A stretch of DNA of 64,000 nucleotides from Cercophora sp. LCS_1 (GCA_036250225.1 JAPZLL010000015.1:496001-560000), one strand, 5' to 3'. Shown: positions 45,239 through 55,780, counted from the first letter of the stretch. The notes: a model not told the origin generated them from the letters alone. A program made the numbers and translations.

Positions 45239-46338
45239 ATGACAATTGGAATTGCCCTCCTCGGCGCAGGCATCTTTGCCACAGAACGTACGTTCTCACC
45301 CCTCGCTTTTTGATTGTGTGAACCTACTAACAAGAAGCAGAGCACCTTCCCGCCATCCTCTCCGCCCCCTCCCTCTCCCTCAAAGCCCTCTACTCCCGCT
45401 CCCAATCCTCCGTCGCCAAACTCGCCTCCGCTTTGTCCTCGCCCGTCCCGCTCTACTACGACTCCCCTTCCTCAGACAACACCCTCGACGCCCTTCTCGC
45501 CCGCGATGATATCACCGCGGTGATCGTCGTCCTCCCCATCCTCGCGCAACCGGCCATCATCAAGAAGGCGCTGCTCGCGGGTAAACACGTCCTCTCGGAA
45601 AAGCCCGTCGCTGCGAACCTGTCCGATGCAAAGGACCTGATCGCATGGTACGCCGCGCTCGGCGACGCAAAGCCGCTGTGGGCTGTCGCCGAGAATTTCA
45701 GGTACATCCCGTCTTTGGAATACGCCGCTGCGCAACTTGCCGAGGCTGGTGGGCGTGTGACCACATTTCGACTGGCGAGGAATGGGCTGGTGAAGGCGGA
45801 GGATAAGTATTTCAATACCGAGTGGCGGAAGACGCCGGGGTACCAGGGCGGGTTTTTGCTTGACGGAGGTGTGCATTTCGTTGCTGCGCTAAGGATGTTG
45901 CTTGGTGCGGTTGGGGAGCGGGTGAAGCAGGTGGTTGGGTTTAGCGGGTTGTTGGAGGAGAGACTCCTGCCTGTTGATACGGTCAGCGCCGTGGCGCTTA
46001 CCGAGGGCGGACGCAGCGGGACGGTGCATATGAGTTTTGGGACGGAGTTCAAGAGTGGGCTTGAGGTCGAGGTTGTTACGGATAAGGGCGCCGTGACGTG
46101 GTCGCCTACGGGTGTGACGGTTGTGAAGAAGGTTGGTGGGGAGAGGGTGGAGGAGAAGAAGGAGTTTGAGTACAGTTCTGGTGTGGCGAGGGAGGTTGTT
46201 GGGTTTGCGGAGGCACTTAAAAGGGGGCAGTTGGAGGAAAGGCAGACTCCTGCTGAGGCGTTGAGAGATTTGGAGGTTCTGCAAAAGCTGTTGGAGTCGG
46301 GCGAGGAGAAGGCCGTGCTGAAGAGTCTTGCGTTGTAA
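45239..46338 (+). CDS. Gfo/Idh/MocA-family NAD(P)-dependent oxidoreductase
   Basis: Exons 45239-45287 and 45341-46338 encode 348 residues. The family oxidises or reduces sugars, inositols and diols with NAD(P). The Rossmann nucleotide-binding motif is at the N-terminus (IGIALLGAGIFATE, GxGxxA variant). DDITAVIVVLPILAQP and the family marker LSEKPVAAN follow, then AENFRYIPS. The substrate-binding C-terminal domain has GGFLLDGGVHFVAALRMLLG with the catalytic-region Asp-x-x-x-His. The 53-base intron follows residue 16 and restores the frame EQHLPAIL. No secretion signal is seen, so it is cytosolic. The substrate is unknown; dihydrodiol dehydrogenase-like is one possibility. Confidence 0.92.
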
Positions 46339-46626
46339 TTGCGTAGACCAAATGGGCTCGCTGCACGTCTGAGGTATGAAAAGGGTGTCTGGTACAGATG
46401 TTGGCTCCGTCTGAGTGCTTGGCCACACTGGACGTCAAAGAGGGAGAGTCTGATTAGCATCTAGGCGGGAGCTCAAACTCAACTGTTTCAGAGCTGTTAT
46501 ACAAAATGAACTTGGTCAACCCTGAATTTTGTAGTGTCGGCACTATTTTGGCCCAAGAATGCGGCACGGGTGCAGGGTAAGAAACGAAGAAGGGGTAAAA
46601 AGGGGTGGGTCCCACAACAAAAATGT

Positions 46627-46633
46627 AAAAAAA
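46627..46633 (-). terminator. RNA polymerase III terminator of tRNA-Met
   Basis: A run of seven T on the minus strand starts 5 bases after the 3' end of the tRNA, the standard Pol III stop. Confidence 0.85.
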
Positions 46634-46638
46634 TATGT

Positions 46639-46739
46639 GGGACATGTGAGGATCGAACTCACGACCTTTGGATTACTCTGATGTTGACCGATCAGATCAT
46701 TTTATGAGACCAACGCTCTACCGACTGAGCCAATGTCCC
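46639..46739 (-). tRNA. tRNA-Met (CAT), elongator type, with a 29-base intron
   Basis: The 101-base gene folds as a tRNA: the 7-bp acceptor stem GGGACAT/ATGTCCC pairs perfectly, the D-arm is GCTC/GAGC, the anticodon loop is CTCATAA with anticodon CAT, and the T-arm GTGAG/CTCAC encloses TTCGATC. Positions 46702-46674 interrupt the gene after position 37, the standard place for nuclear tRNA introns. The spliced length is 72 bases without CCA. The anticodon-arm sequence resembles yeast elongator tRNA-Met rather than the initiator. Internal A and B boxes are present in TGGCTCAGTCGG and GAGTTCGATCC. Confidence 0.95.
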
Positions 46740-47625
46740 GATTGGATGAAAGTGGTGCCGGAATGCCCGTTTATGACCTAGAGAGGCCGACATACCTTGA
46801 TCGATAAAAATCAGCTGGACAACACCGTCCTAGGAAAATCTCCAGAGAAATTTGTATTTCAATCAGCAAACTCTCTTTGGTTGCTGCGCCACCTTTGAGT
46901 TGCTTGTCCTGACGTACATGTCAGTTTGGTTGTTGCACGTCGGTGTTTCATCGTCAGCGCCGGTGAAGTTTGTCTCAGTTTCCGTCGCCTCCTAGTATCC
47001 ATTGAACTTTGAAGTTGTAGTACTCAGCAGCCTTATTGTTTACGTCGTCGTAAGATACAGGTGGCCTAAAACCTAGACCCCCCCTCCCAACCCAGCTCCT
47101 TTTTACTCTTCCCTATAAAACCTAGTTGATATTTCCCATCAGGTCTCCATTCTTGTTTTCCTTATTCACGAAAGCGGGTAAATCTCACTCTCAAGCTGAG
47201 ACATTCCCCGGGCGGATTGGCCCGTTTTGTTCCTTGGGTTGTTAATTAGACGTGGCCCTCTCGTCTTACCCGCGAGTGGCAGCCGACTCTTAAAATGGGT
47301 AAAAGAATAACAGAGGCGAAAAGGAGATATGCTGAGGGTAATGGCTTCAAGAATAATGACGAGGATGTTGATGTCACAAACTAGGTACCGCTGCCCTAAA
47401 AAGCACAGAACGTTCAATTGCTCTATGTAACAGTGGTTGTTATTCATCTCACAATTATCAGTGTTTTATAGCTGGATACCTAGTGGTACCTAAGAAAATT
47501 GCTCTGACTGTATGTTCATGAAGCTTCCGCATGTTCCGGAGCTGGAAGCCCATTGCCATGGCACGATCCCTGTCCTTTTTGGTGTCCTTCGCCCAAGGAA
47601 CCCGTGGCAACTACATTCTACAATC
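46740..47625. other. intergenic upstream of tRNA-Met, no gene seen
   Basis: About 890 bases of mixed composition without a supportable ORF. A polypyrimidine stretch lies at about 47080-47160. Nothing else is recognised. Confidence 0.45.
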
Positions 47626-48576
47626 CTAAAAGCCTAGAGCCAAAATAAGCCCAATGGCAGTCCATCTGACTAACTTGGGAAGTCTTCTCCCTGCAGAATT
47701 TGTTTTCGTCTCTCTTGTTGAAGGAGAAGCCGACGTCGTAAAGCGCGCTCTGGAAGTGCTCGTTTTCATTGCCGTTGCAGTCCTGCTCCTGGGGATTTCC
47801 ACACTGGGGTCGATTTCAGTATTCTCTTTCGTGACGGTGATAGGCACCACGGTAGCCCCCACCGACAAGGGGGGTGTTTCGAGGACACTGAGATCAGAGG
47901 ACTTCCACCGGATCTGGATGGCTGCCGCCCTGGTTATGTCGAGGACCTGCTCCGCTGTGTTTGAGGAGCTCGATTCAGCGTAGATGGAGTTGTACGTGAG
48001 CGTGTCCGGGCAGGGGGTTATTCTCCTGTTGTTAACCACGATTTCGAAGTAAAATGGCGAGCAAACACATACGAAAAGAAGCAAAACTCGTGCAACGCAC
48101 AATCCCAGGACCTTCCAGAATTGTCAGCCCAAGTAAGCTGTGGTCCTAATGCCACATCCATGAGGGGATAGCAGCACTGCCACGTACTTTGGGACGCAAA
48201 ACCCCACGGTCTCCCCCGGCAGCTGCGACATGAACACATCCATCCCTGTCATGAAGCACCCGACCGTGTAGTCCCGCGGACAGATACCCGGCGAATAGTA
48301 TCCGTAATCGTCCTCCTGGGCTCCGGCATCCATAAAGTGCGGCGGGCCGCAGCTCTGAGGTTGGGCGGTGAATCCCACAATTTCCCAGATCTCGACAATC
48401 GTAGGGCAGTTGGCGGGCGGGGTCCAGACGGTGGTGAGCGGAACCTGGGGGATGGCCCAATTAGCCACTTCGGGACCGATCGTCATGGTTGTCGTGCGGT
48501 AGGGGAAAGCAGTGCGTGTTGGCTCGGGCTCCAGACTTAGGGACTCGGAGGTTCCACTGGACTCCATGGCTGCCAT
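47626..48576 (-). CDS. uncharacterised protein with a C-terminal hydrophobic anchor, 3 exons (tentative)
   Basis: Tentative exons are 48576-48188, 48111-48073 and 48025-47626 (275 residues). The first exon is Cys/Pro-rich (ANCPTIV, QPQSCGPP, GICPRDYTVGCFMTG) as in fungal surface proteins. The last has a stretch AAAIQIRWKSSDLSVLETPPL that I associate with such proteins, then a Ser/Thr/Arg-rich tail and a short hydrophobic end WTAIGLILALGF. The first intron has a perfect donor (GTACGT) and a CTGAC branch-like site; the second has GTATGT. No signal peptide is visible at the chosen start, and the expected complete membrane helix is short, so an upstream exon may be missing or the gene may be decaying. 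Function unknown. Confidence 0.45.
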
Positions 48577-49099
48577 TCCGGCCAGAGAAGGATTTTGGGG
48601 GGACGTCTATCTCCAGGGCTGGAACTCCGTGAGAAGGGGGGTCTAAAAAGATAAGGAAAGCCAGTGGGCAGGCCTTGCACATCTGAACTAGGTCAGACGA
48701 TCAAGCCGGCAGGATGCGAGCAGGGCTGCAGCTCAACTCGGCCAATGAGCCACTTCAGCTCTTCGTCACGCATGTTCCACGCGGCTTCGTCACACTTGTT
48801 CCCATGCGGATTTGCCAGAGCTAGCTAGCTCAGACCGTAAATCTTGGCATCCAATGCTAGTTGTCGGGCTTTAATACAGCCCCCCGCCCAAAAAGCAATC
48901 GGAGCGGAAGTCCCGCAGGATGATGGTGAAAAGGCTCTCCAAGCTGAACAGATTAAAAACCAGGCCAGCCAAAACCAGGAGCCCAACACCATCCTTCAGA
49001 GGACCGCGGAGATACCGCTCAAATACAGCAACCAGCCTCCTGCGTCGGTCAGTCTTTCAATTCCGCGACAAACTATAGCTGGTTTTGTACCCGAAGGAA
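48577..49099. other. intergenic between divergent genes
   Basis: About 520 bases between the tentative membrane protein (minus) and the DUF3433 gene (plus). No gene or repeat seen. Confidence 0.5.
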
Positions 49100-52000
49100 A
49101 TGGCAACAAATGAAAATCCAGACAATCCCCCGCTCTCTTCTGCCACTTTGGCCTCCACCGCCCCTACCACCACCACTCCCGAAAATGCGGCTGTAATACC
49201 GGATGAGAGGGATGTGTTGGACCGAGTTGTAACTCTGGGTGAAATCGACAGGCCGACAGAGGTTGGAGCGGATGTGGTCGCGGAACTGGTCCCAGTTCTC
49301 CATATAGAGAATCCTCACTCCGCTGCCGCCCAAGGTGTATATGTGGACGAGGAGAGGCTGATTCGAGAATCCCCAAGCACCCAGGAAACTACACCTATTG
49401 AGCTGGTGCCGTTGCACGCGCAAACTGCACCGACTGATGGTGCTGAGAGGCTTGCAGGCTGCAACCTTGACTCATCCCCATTCCAGTCCGACCACGCAGT
49501 GCTGTCGGAGCATGGGCGGTTCACCGTTGTAAGTCCCCAAGCAGCACAGGCCACACTTGGGGATCCCGCAACAGCTCCAGCGCCCCGACTAGATCAGCAG
49601 TTGCGGAGGAGCAATGAGAGTCATAGCCTCAGGACGGCCGATCTTGCTGGTGATGCTGCGAGTTCAGCACCACCCGAGCCCGTATCCCCGTTATCCTGGA
49701 GACCATTGTCCTTCAGCCTCTGGTCTCTGGGCCTTCTTGGAGTCCTGACTATCGCCGCAAATGCTGCCTTGCTGTATCTCTTCATCACATCTGAGAAAAA
49801 TCAGGGGGTTGCCCCCGTGGCGACTGTGCCGGTTCTCGTCCGCAGGTTCGTACCAACTGCCGGTCAGTCTCAGTCTCACATTGCCAATGTTCGAAGCCAA
49901 ACAGTGCTCAGTACAACTAACCACGTCGCAGCCATTACTGCCCTCCGGCTACTGTGGGGCCACATTGACTTTCGTGTCCGCCAGCTCCAGCCTTGGGTTG
50001 CCCTCAAGGAGGGTGCCACCTCCACCGTCAAGGGCATCGATGCCGACTACATCTCGACATTCATGCCCAAGAAGCTCTGGCTGGCCATTCGTAACCGCCA
50101 CTGGCTCGTGGTCTGTACCATGGTTGGCACGCTCCTCTGGATAGCCATGGTCGTCTTCGCCGGCGGTCTGTTCCACGAGGCCGACGTACAAGTCACCAGG
50201 CAGGTCCAACTTGTTGTGCCGGACCGTTTCGACGCGGCGGCCTTTTTGGGAAGGCCGGGACCGGATTCCAGGATGGTGTATACCCTCCTTGCCGTCGGCC
50301 AAGACCGCTTTCGGCTCTCCTTACCACCTGGAACCACCTTCGAATATGCGGCTCAGGGCTTTGGGCTTGGGCCAGGCACCAACCGAGAAATTGGCAACAG
50401 GAGCCGTTCTTTGGCAGGGTCGGTCGACGTATTCGTTGGGGAGCTGGAGTGCGAGACGGGGGAAACGAGTTACGTCCCTGAATGGGTGGGATTTTGCGGC
50501 CCCAGCTCCGGGGACGGGACGGTTTGCTCCAGCGGGCCGGGATTCCTCGTCAATGTCACAACCCCGTCCTGCGAGCTAGTGAACCTCACCGCGCCAGCCC
50601 AGCAGTCCAGCGGGGGGTACGAGAACCCGATTCCAAACGACCAATACTACGGCCAAGTCCAGCTTGTCAACTGCTCCGATCCCACATCGCCGACAGGGAG
50701 TGGGCATCGCGACTACCGGCTCCTTGTCACCCTTCTTCTCTCGCGCGAGTTTCGCAGCAACGTCATTCCGTGCAAGGGATGCTCGCCTGTCGGACCGCCT
50801 TTTCTCGAGATGCTGCACCTGTCGCATATCCTCTGTAAGCCCTGGTACCGTATTGTACCCGGTCTCGTCACCGTCACTGTCAACGGCGATGGCGACGGCG
50901 ACGGCGACGGCATCCGGAGCTCCTTGTCCGTTCAAGTGCCCGAGGGAGGAGGCGCCACCACCACCCTCGAGGGAGTCACGCCCGACGATTTCACGTTCAA
51001 ATTCGTCAATTCCCTAATGGCTGCGTCGCAAGTCGAGCATCTGTTCTCCTCGACCAACGAAACGGTCCATGTGCCTACCCCTCTTCGTCTCGCCATGCTC
51101 CACAGCTCCCACAGTATCGACGACATGCTCGAGCCGCGAGTGCTCGAGCAAAGCTTCGTTAAGCTCTACCAGGCCCTCTCTGCCCAGTTTGCCAAAACCC
51201 AGATGATGGGCCCGGCAACAACAACAACAACCATTCCCGGCACAGCGACATTTGTAGAGCGCAGGCTGCTGGTTCGGAGAGTGTCCTTTGGCGGCATGCA
51301 GGAGCTGTTTCTCCTCATGTACGCGCTGATGCTGTGCCTTGCCTGGCACCTCGGCAGCTGGGAATTGCCGCGTGACCCTAGCAGCATGGCGGCCGTTGCG
51401 CTTCTGCTTCGGGGTAGCCGACATCTCCTTGGCAGGGTCGAGGGGCTCGGCCATGTTCCGCGCACGCAGACTGCTGAGATTGTTGGTCGAGAGCGGCGCT
51501 TCCATGTTCGCCGGGGTCCAGGTGCTGCTTCCTTTGAAATCGTTGAAGCCGAGGCAGCTGAGCCTGCTGATGCGGGACAGGTTGAGACTGAGACAGCGCT
51601 CCCCTCCACCGAACCCGCAGCAGCAGCAACTGACACGGCCCTCCTCAAGCACTGGACCGGGTATCCGATGAAGTGGTATGGCATAGCGCTCTATACCGCT
51701 GTCCCGCTCCTCCTGATCATTGGCCTGGAAATCTCGTTTTGGCAGATCAACAGCAAGGACGTGCTCGGCGGCGTGCTCCCCGTGACCGCCGTCAGGAACG
51801 TTTGGGCATACTTGCCTGTGGCTGTCATGGTGGTGGCGTCGCTGGTCCTGGTCAGTTTCAACCTCACCGTAGTTACCACGACACCGTTCCTCGCACTGCA
51901 CAAAGGCCACTGTGCCCCGCGAGACGGCGTGCTGGCTGACTATTTAGCACGGCCATCCTTGTTCGCCCTTCCGATGGCGCTGAGACGGCGTCACTGGGCT

Positions 52001-53368
52001 GTTGCCGCTGCCTCGGTCGTCTCCATCATCGGCGTGTTCCTAGCCATTGTCGCGGGCGGCTTGTTCTACGAGGAGGGTGTGCCGCTTTCCGTGCGGCTTG
52101 TGGCCGAGCCGGCTCACGTGTTCCTCCCAGCCCCTTTTAATGAGACGGAAAATACGATTCCGGGCCTGTACGCGCACTTGATCGTCCAGAACAACCTCAC
52201 GTATCCGGACGGGACATATCGGGATCTCGTTTTGCCTTTTCTTGACTTGAAGAAGCTGAGAGAGCAGGTCGACGACAGTCTTGCTGACGAGGACACCATC
52301 ATGGAGGTAGAGCTCCCCGCTCTGCGACCGCGGCTGGCGTGCCTCCCCATGCGATCCGACCACATCAGGATCGACCGACGCTTGGGGCAAGATGGCGTCC
52401 CCCAGCTGGACCCGGTGATAGGGATCCCCCTGCCTCGCTGCGTGGCGTCGGTGGTGGACCCGTTTGAGGAGGACGGCATCTCAAGACTTGCGTACGACCT
52501 GGGATACTTCCCGGACCGCGGCTACTTTGGGGGGGTGGGAACCTTTGGTTTGCCGTCCGAGAGCTGCCCGGCCATTTTCGTCGTCCTTGGCAAGGTCGAC
52601 GGTCTCACCGTCCAAGACGTCAGCGCTATCGGCTGCACCGGGCGGGTGACAGAGGTTTCGGTTCGCGCCGCATTCCGGCTCCACGCCGGTGATGACGGCA
52701 TCAGCTTAGCCAGCCCTCCGAGCATCATCTCGGGCGACAACCGGGCGCAAAACGTCTCGGAGCACTCCATGTATTTTCTCAGCCACGTCTTCAGCGAGGT
52801 CGATGTCACGGCCCCCCAAAATGACGATGACACAGGCGCCGTCATAGACAGCTTCCTGCAGGCTGCAGTGTACGGCAGCCGCGGTGTGCCTCTGGCGGAC
52901 CTTCTCGGGAGAAACGGGAGCAACACTACGCAGCTTGCGGCGAGAGTGAGCGAGCTATACGGCATCGCCACAGCCCAGTACGTAGACCAGACCTGGAGGT
53001 TCGAGATGACGGAGGAGGAACGCAACACCGCCAAGGCCTTCCCAGCGCAGGTCACCTACCCCAACCGCATCTGGCTGAGGCAAAGCCTCGTGGAAACCCG
53101 GCTTCTGGACGCGATGCTTGCGACGCTGGTGCTGTGCGCCGTTGGTGTGTATCTCCTTGTTCGGCCGAATTCCGTGGTCCCGAAGAACCCGCACCCGATT
53201 CTCTCCATCGCCAGCCTGGTGGCTGGGTCAAAATGGATGCATCTCCTGGAGTCCGAGCAGTCCGTTGCGGAAGCTGTCGCGAACAGGACATTTTCACTGA
53301 AATGGTGGGAAGGGTCCGAAGACGACGGGCTCGGAAGATACGGGATTGATATGGATGGAAGAGCTTAG
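49100..53368 (+). CDS. large DUF3433-type membrane protein with two repeats, 1422 residues
   Basis: A single exon. The N-terminal 200 residues are Thr/Pro/Glu-rich and disordered. The first membrane segment lies around LWSLGLLGVLTIAANAALLYL. Two similar blocks follow, each with a basic stretch and a hydrophobic helix: LAIRNRHWLVVCTMVGTLLW to VFAGGLFHE, and ALRRRHWAVAAASVVSIIG to VAGGLFYEE, each followed by a large ectodomain-like region with paired cysteines and N-glycosylation sites. A further helix precedes each block (WYGIALYTAVPLLLIIGLEI) and one lies near the C-terminus (LATLVLCAVGVYLLV). This internal duplication is the DUF3433 layout of ascomycetes; the function is unknown. A Gly-Asp repeat run is encoded at 50884-50913. 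ATG 49100 was chosen over a non-ATG extension. Confidence 0.85.
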   Translation: MATNENPDNPPLSSATLASTAPTTTTPENAAVIPDERDVLDRVVTLGEIDRPTEVGADVVAELVPVLHIENPHSAAAQGVYVDEERLIRESPSTQETTPIELVPLHAQTAPTDGAERLAGCNLDSSPFQSDHAVLSEHGRFTVVSPQAAQATLGDPATAPAPRLDQQLRRSNESHSLRTADLAGDAASSAPPEPVSPLSWRPLSFSLWSLGLLGVLTIAANAALLYLFITSEKNQGVAPVATVPVLVRRFVPTAGQSQSHIANVRSQTVLSTTNHVAAITALRLLWGHIDFRVRQLQPWVALKEGATSTVKGIDADYISTFMPKKLWLAIRNRHWLVVCTMVGTLLWIAMVVFAGGLFHEADVQVTRQVQLVVPDRFDAAAFLGRPGPDSRMVYTLLAVGQDRFRLSLPPGTTFEYAAQGFGLGPGTNREIGNRSRSLAGSVDVFVGELECETGETSYVPEWVGFCGPSSGDGTVCSSGPGFLVNVTTPSCELVNLTAPAQQSSGGYENPIPNDQYYGQVQLVNCSDPTSPTGSGHRDYRLLVTLLLSREFRSNVIPCKGCSPVGPPFLEMLHLSHILCKPWYRIVPGLVTVTVNGDGDGDGDGIRSSLSVQVPEGGGATTTLEGVTPDDFTFKFVNSLMAASQVEHLFSSTNETVHVPTPLRLAMLHSSHSIDDMLEPRVLEQSFVKLYQALSAQFAKTQMMGPATTTTTIPGTATFVERRLLVRRVSFGGMQELFLLMYALMLCLAWHLGSWELPRDPSSMAAVALLLRGSRHLLGRVEGLGHVPRTQTAEIVGRERRFHVRRGPGAASFEIVEAEAAEPADAGQVETETALPSTEPAAAATDTALLKHWTGYPMKWYGIALYTAVPLLLIIGLEISFWQINSKDVLGGVLPVTAVRNVWAYLPVAVMVVASLVLVSFNLTVVTTTPFLALHKGHCAPRDGVLADYLARPSLFALPMALRRRHWAVAAASVVSIIGVFLAIVAGGLFYEEGVPLSVRLVAEPAHVFLPAPFNETENTIPGLYAHLIVQNNLTYPDGTYRDLVLPFLDLKKLREQVDDSLADEDTIMEVELPALRPRLACLPMRSDHIRIDRRLGQDGVPQLDPVIGIPLPRCVASVVDPFEEDGISRLAYDLGYFPDRGYFGGVGTFGLPSESCPAIFVVLGKVDGLTVQDVSAIGCTGRVTEVSVRAAFRLHAGDDGISLASPPSIISGDNRAQNVSEHSMYFLSHVFSEVDVTAPQNDDDTGAVIDSFLQAAVYGSRGVPLADLLGRNGSNTTQLAARVSELYGIATAQYVDQTWRFEMTEEERNTAKAFPAQVTYPNRIWLRQSLVETRLLDAMLATLVLCAVGVYLLVRPNSVVPKNPHPILSIASLVAGSKWMHLLESEQSVAEAVANRTFSLKWWEGSEDDGLGRYGIDMDGRA

Positions 53369-53699
53369 TTTGACTACCTGGAAGCGCTGGACTCTTCTGG
53401 CTCTGCTGTAGTGGTGTTGGTTGGTTGGGCAGTGGTTGGCCGGGTTAGCAAGCCTTTGAATATTGAAATTACCTATCTTGGCTGGCAAAAGGGGTGGCCC
53501 CTGACGTTCTTGGCGCACGCTGATTGACCGCGTGCTCAGCTCACTAAGGTACTTTGGAATTTGTAGCTAAATCGGGACCTGCCACCCCAACTTTCTGAAG
53601 GGGCTGAATCTCCGCTTTTTAATCTCCGCGACATTCCCACCCGTCGCAACATTCAAGCGAAATCTTGGCACCGGCCATCGCTACCTACTGTAACACGCC
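53369..53699. other. intergenic, no gene seen
   Basis: About 330 bases between two plus-strand genes; presumably a 3' end and a promoter. Nothing else seen. Confidence 0.5.
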
Positions 53700-54817
53700 A
53701 TGGGGATATTTCGCCGCAAGAAGGCCCCTGCGCGGGAGCTCGTCGACGATTCGCAGCCAACACAACCTCCAGAGCAGTCCTCAGGGGACAAGCTGAAAAT
53801 ATTTCTGTACGTAAAAAACTGCCAGAACTTTGATGCGGGGGGACGTTGGAGGCCTCCGCCCCCGTTCCAGCTTATCCGTCGGAAAACGCAAGCTTCTCTA
53901 ATTTCAACGACGCAGGAAGAAAAATCTCGCCGACGGCGTCGAGGCAGGAAAAGATGGGCTCCTCAAGGGCAAGATGAAGCTCCAGCGCTCGCTTGGGCTC
54001 GGCACCAAGCCCAACGTGATCCCGCCCGGATCGCCCAGCGTCCGGGACGCGCCCCGCCCCGTCCACATCGGTTGGCACCCCGTCGCCGGGCTCGCGGGCA
54101 AGTGGTTCGCCGAGGAGACCGGGCTCGGCAAGTTCATCACCGACAAGATTCACAAGTACCCCGACCCGACGCAGCACTGGGCCGTGTTAGTCGGGGACTA
54201 CGGGCACGAACTGTGGATGGTGGGTGTTTTGAGGGATTTTTTTTTTTTTAAATTTTTTTTTTCTTTACGACAGTCACTGATAGACGTACGTCATCCGGCA
54301 CGTGCAATAGGACGAAGATTTGACCGTCATTTACATCAACGAAGTCGTCGAGTGGTCCGAGTGGCAGACGTTCGAAGTCGGGACGACGACGTTCAACGAC
54401 GAAGCCATCAGGCAGGCCAGCGAGATGGCCATCTACAACATGCGCACCCAGCGGCCCGCCTACAACCTCATCAGCAACAACTGCCAGACCTTCGCGCTCG
54501 CTCTCCTGGACGCCATCCAGGTCGGGTCCAGCCGTAAGTTCGCCACCAGCCATGCCGTTTATCGCAAGGCCATCGGCCCCGGGAGCATCGCCGATCTTTT
54601 CGCTCATGAAGTCGACGAGGCTGCGGCTGCTGAGGCCGTCAGCGAGGCCGAAGCTGACGCCAAGGGTGAAGCGCAGGCCGCGGCCGAGGAGAAGGAGGAG
54701 GAGGAGGTGGCCGGGGTGCCTGTTGCGTCGCGGAAGTACCGTGGTATCGTCGAGTTTGCAAAGAAGTTGATGGACGAAAACACGACCAAGCTTGACAACC
54801 ACCATTGTGTTCATTAG
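53700..54817 (+). CDS. unknown protein with a possible NlpC/P60- or LRAT-like Cys-His fold
   Basis: Exons 53700-53806, 53916-54219 and 54311-54817 encode 305 residues. The N-terminus is hydrophilic and basic. The centre has DPTQHWAVLVGDYGHELW, then VVEWSEWQTFEVGTTTF, then YNLISNNCQTFALALLDAI. A His in a hydrophobic strand followed by an Asn-Asn-Cys at the start of a helix is the order found in LRAT-type (permuted NlpC/P60) thiol enzymes, so a catalytic or acyl-transfer role is possible. This assignment rests on motif order only. The C-terminus has an Ala/Glu-rich helix, then a short Lys/Asp tail. The second intron (54220-54310) contains two T tracts of about 12 bases each. There is no signal peptide or membrane segment. 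Confidence 0.7.
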
Positions 54818-55066
54818 CGGGGTGGCAGGGGTGGTTGGTGTGTTCGGTACGATGTGTGCATGGAGTTTATATTCGCTGGAGATTTCGTTCGAACGAGGTG
54901 CTGGACGCGCTTGGGGAGGTCGAGGCCCAAATATAGAAACCTTGCAAGAGGTCCGGTTAAACGTAACGTTAAAGTTCTGAAGTTACCCCCTAATAACAAA
55001 AGGAAGAATCAAGAATTTGCCTCACCTTTGTACATGGAACCACACTGTATTCCGGTCTTCACCCTT

Positions 55067-55780
55067 TCACCCCTCCTCATCCTCCACCCTTCTCTCTGTC
55101 CGGACCGTCCCCCGTCTCAACAACCGAAATGCAAACCCTCTCATTTGCTTCGAATCATCCTCCACATCACCCAAACGCCCCCTTCTCCCTCCCCCCTTCT
55201 CCAGCCCAGCCCTCTCCAAAATCCTCAACTCCCTCTGCAGCTCCTCCAACTCCCGTATCAGCTCATCCGACTGCCTATTCTTCCTATAATCCCTCTCATG
55301 CCGTGCATATCTATCACCCAGCTCCTGCAGCCCCAGCCGCCCCATGAGGAGCGTGACCGGCGAGATAGCGTTTTTCCGCCAGCGACTAAGCGGATAGTCC
55401 CAGTCAAGATCCTCCAACCCGGCATCAAGATTCCTGAGTTCGTCAAGTTGATAGGTCTTGTACTCCCAAAGGCGGCGCACAAGGGGGATCTTTGTGTGCC
55501 ACATCAATTTGCGGTTCCCGAAGAGGGGGGCATAATCCAAGTCTTCTTTGTCGACCACCTTGAACCTCGAGGATGTGTCGGTGTTGCTGATGATGCTGTC
55601 GTTGCTATTGTATGTTTGCTTTCGTTTGAGATTTTGCGCCCTTATCGCTTTGATGGAGTCGTCGTCACTTGAGTCACTAAGATCGCTGTCGTCGCCTGTT
55701 TTGCGCTTCTCTCTGATCTTCTGGAGGGGCCGCAGGTCGCTCTTTTTCTTGCCTTTGACCATTCTAGAGATGGGATTCAT
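55067..55780 (-). CDS. coiled-coil protein of unknown function, 237 residues
   Basis: An intronless frame from ATG 55780; a longer frame begins only at GTG, so the ATG is preferred. The N-terminus is basic (MVKGKKKSDLR) with an acidic Ser-Asp patch (DLSDSSDDDS). The middle has WHTKIPLVRRLWEYKTYQL, and the C-terminal third is a charged coiled coil (DELIRELEELQRELRILERA) with Arg-rich ends. No signal or membrane segment is seen; the basic/acidic pattern suggests a nuclear or cytoplasmic scaffold. It stands head to head with the SANT/Myb gene, about 100 bases apart, so a shared promoter is likely. I do not recognise the family. Confidence 0.65.
   Translation of the reverse strand: MNPISRMVKGKKKSDLRPLQKIREKRKTGDDSDLSDSSDDDSIKAIRAQNLKRKQTYNSNDSIISNTDTSSRFKVVDKEDLDYAPLFGNRKLMWHTKIPLVRRLWEYKTYQLDELRNLDAGLEDLDWDYPLSRWRKNAISPVTLLMGRLGLQELGDRYARHERDYRKNRQSDELIRELEELQRELRILERAGLEKGGGRRGRLGDVEDDSKQMRGFAFRLLRRGTVRTERRVEDEEG

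Noticed and set aside
45456..46460. 334-codon minus ORF antisense to the oxidoreductase
   Set aside because: Ser/Thr/Pro-rich mirror of a confidently identified gene on the plus strand.
47654..47983. 109-codon plus ORF with hydrophobic stretches
   Set aside because: Antisense to the last exon of the tentative minus-strand gene; the hydrophobic run is the complement of a Ser/Thr/Arg-rich tail.
49085..49099. Five-codon non-ATG extension of the DUF3433 frame
   Set aside because: It begins with TTG; the ATG at 49100 is in frame and preferred in fungi.
51014..51910. 298-codon minus ORF inside the DUF3433 gene
   Set aside because: Antisense shadow of a long real frame; no motif.
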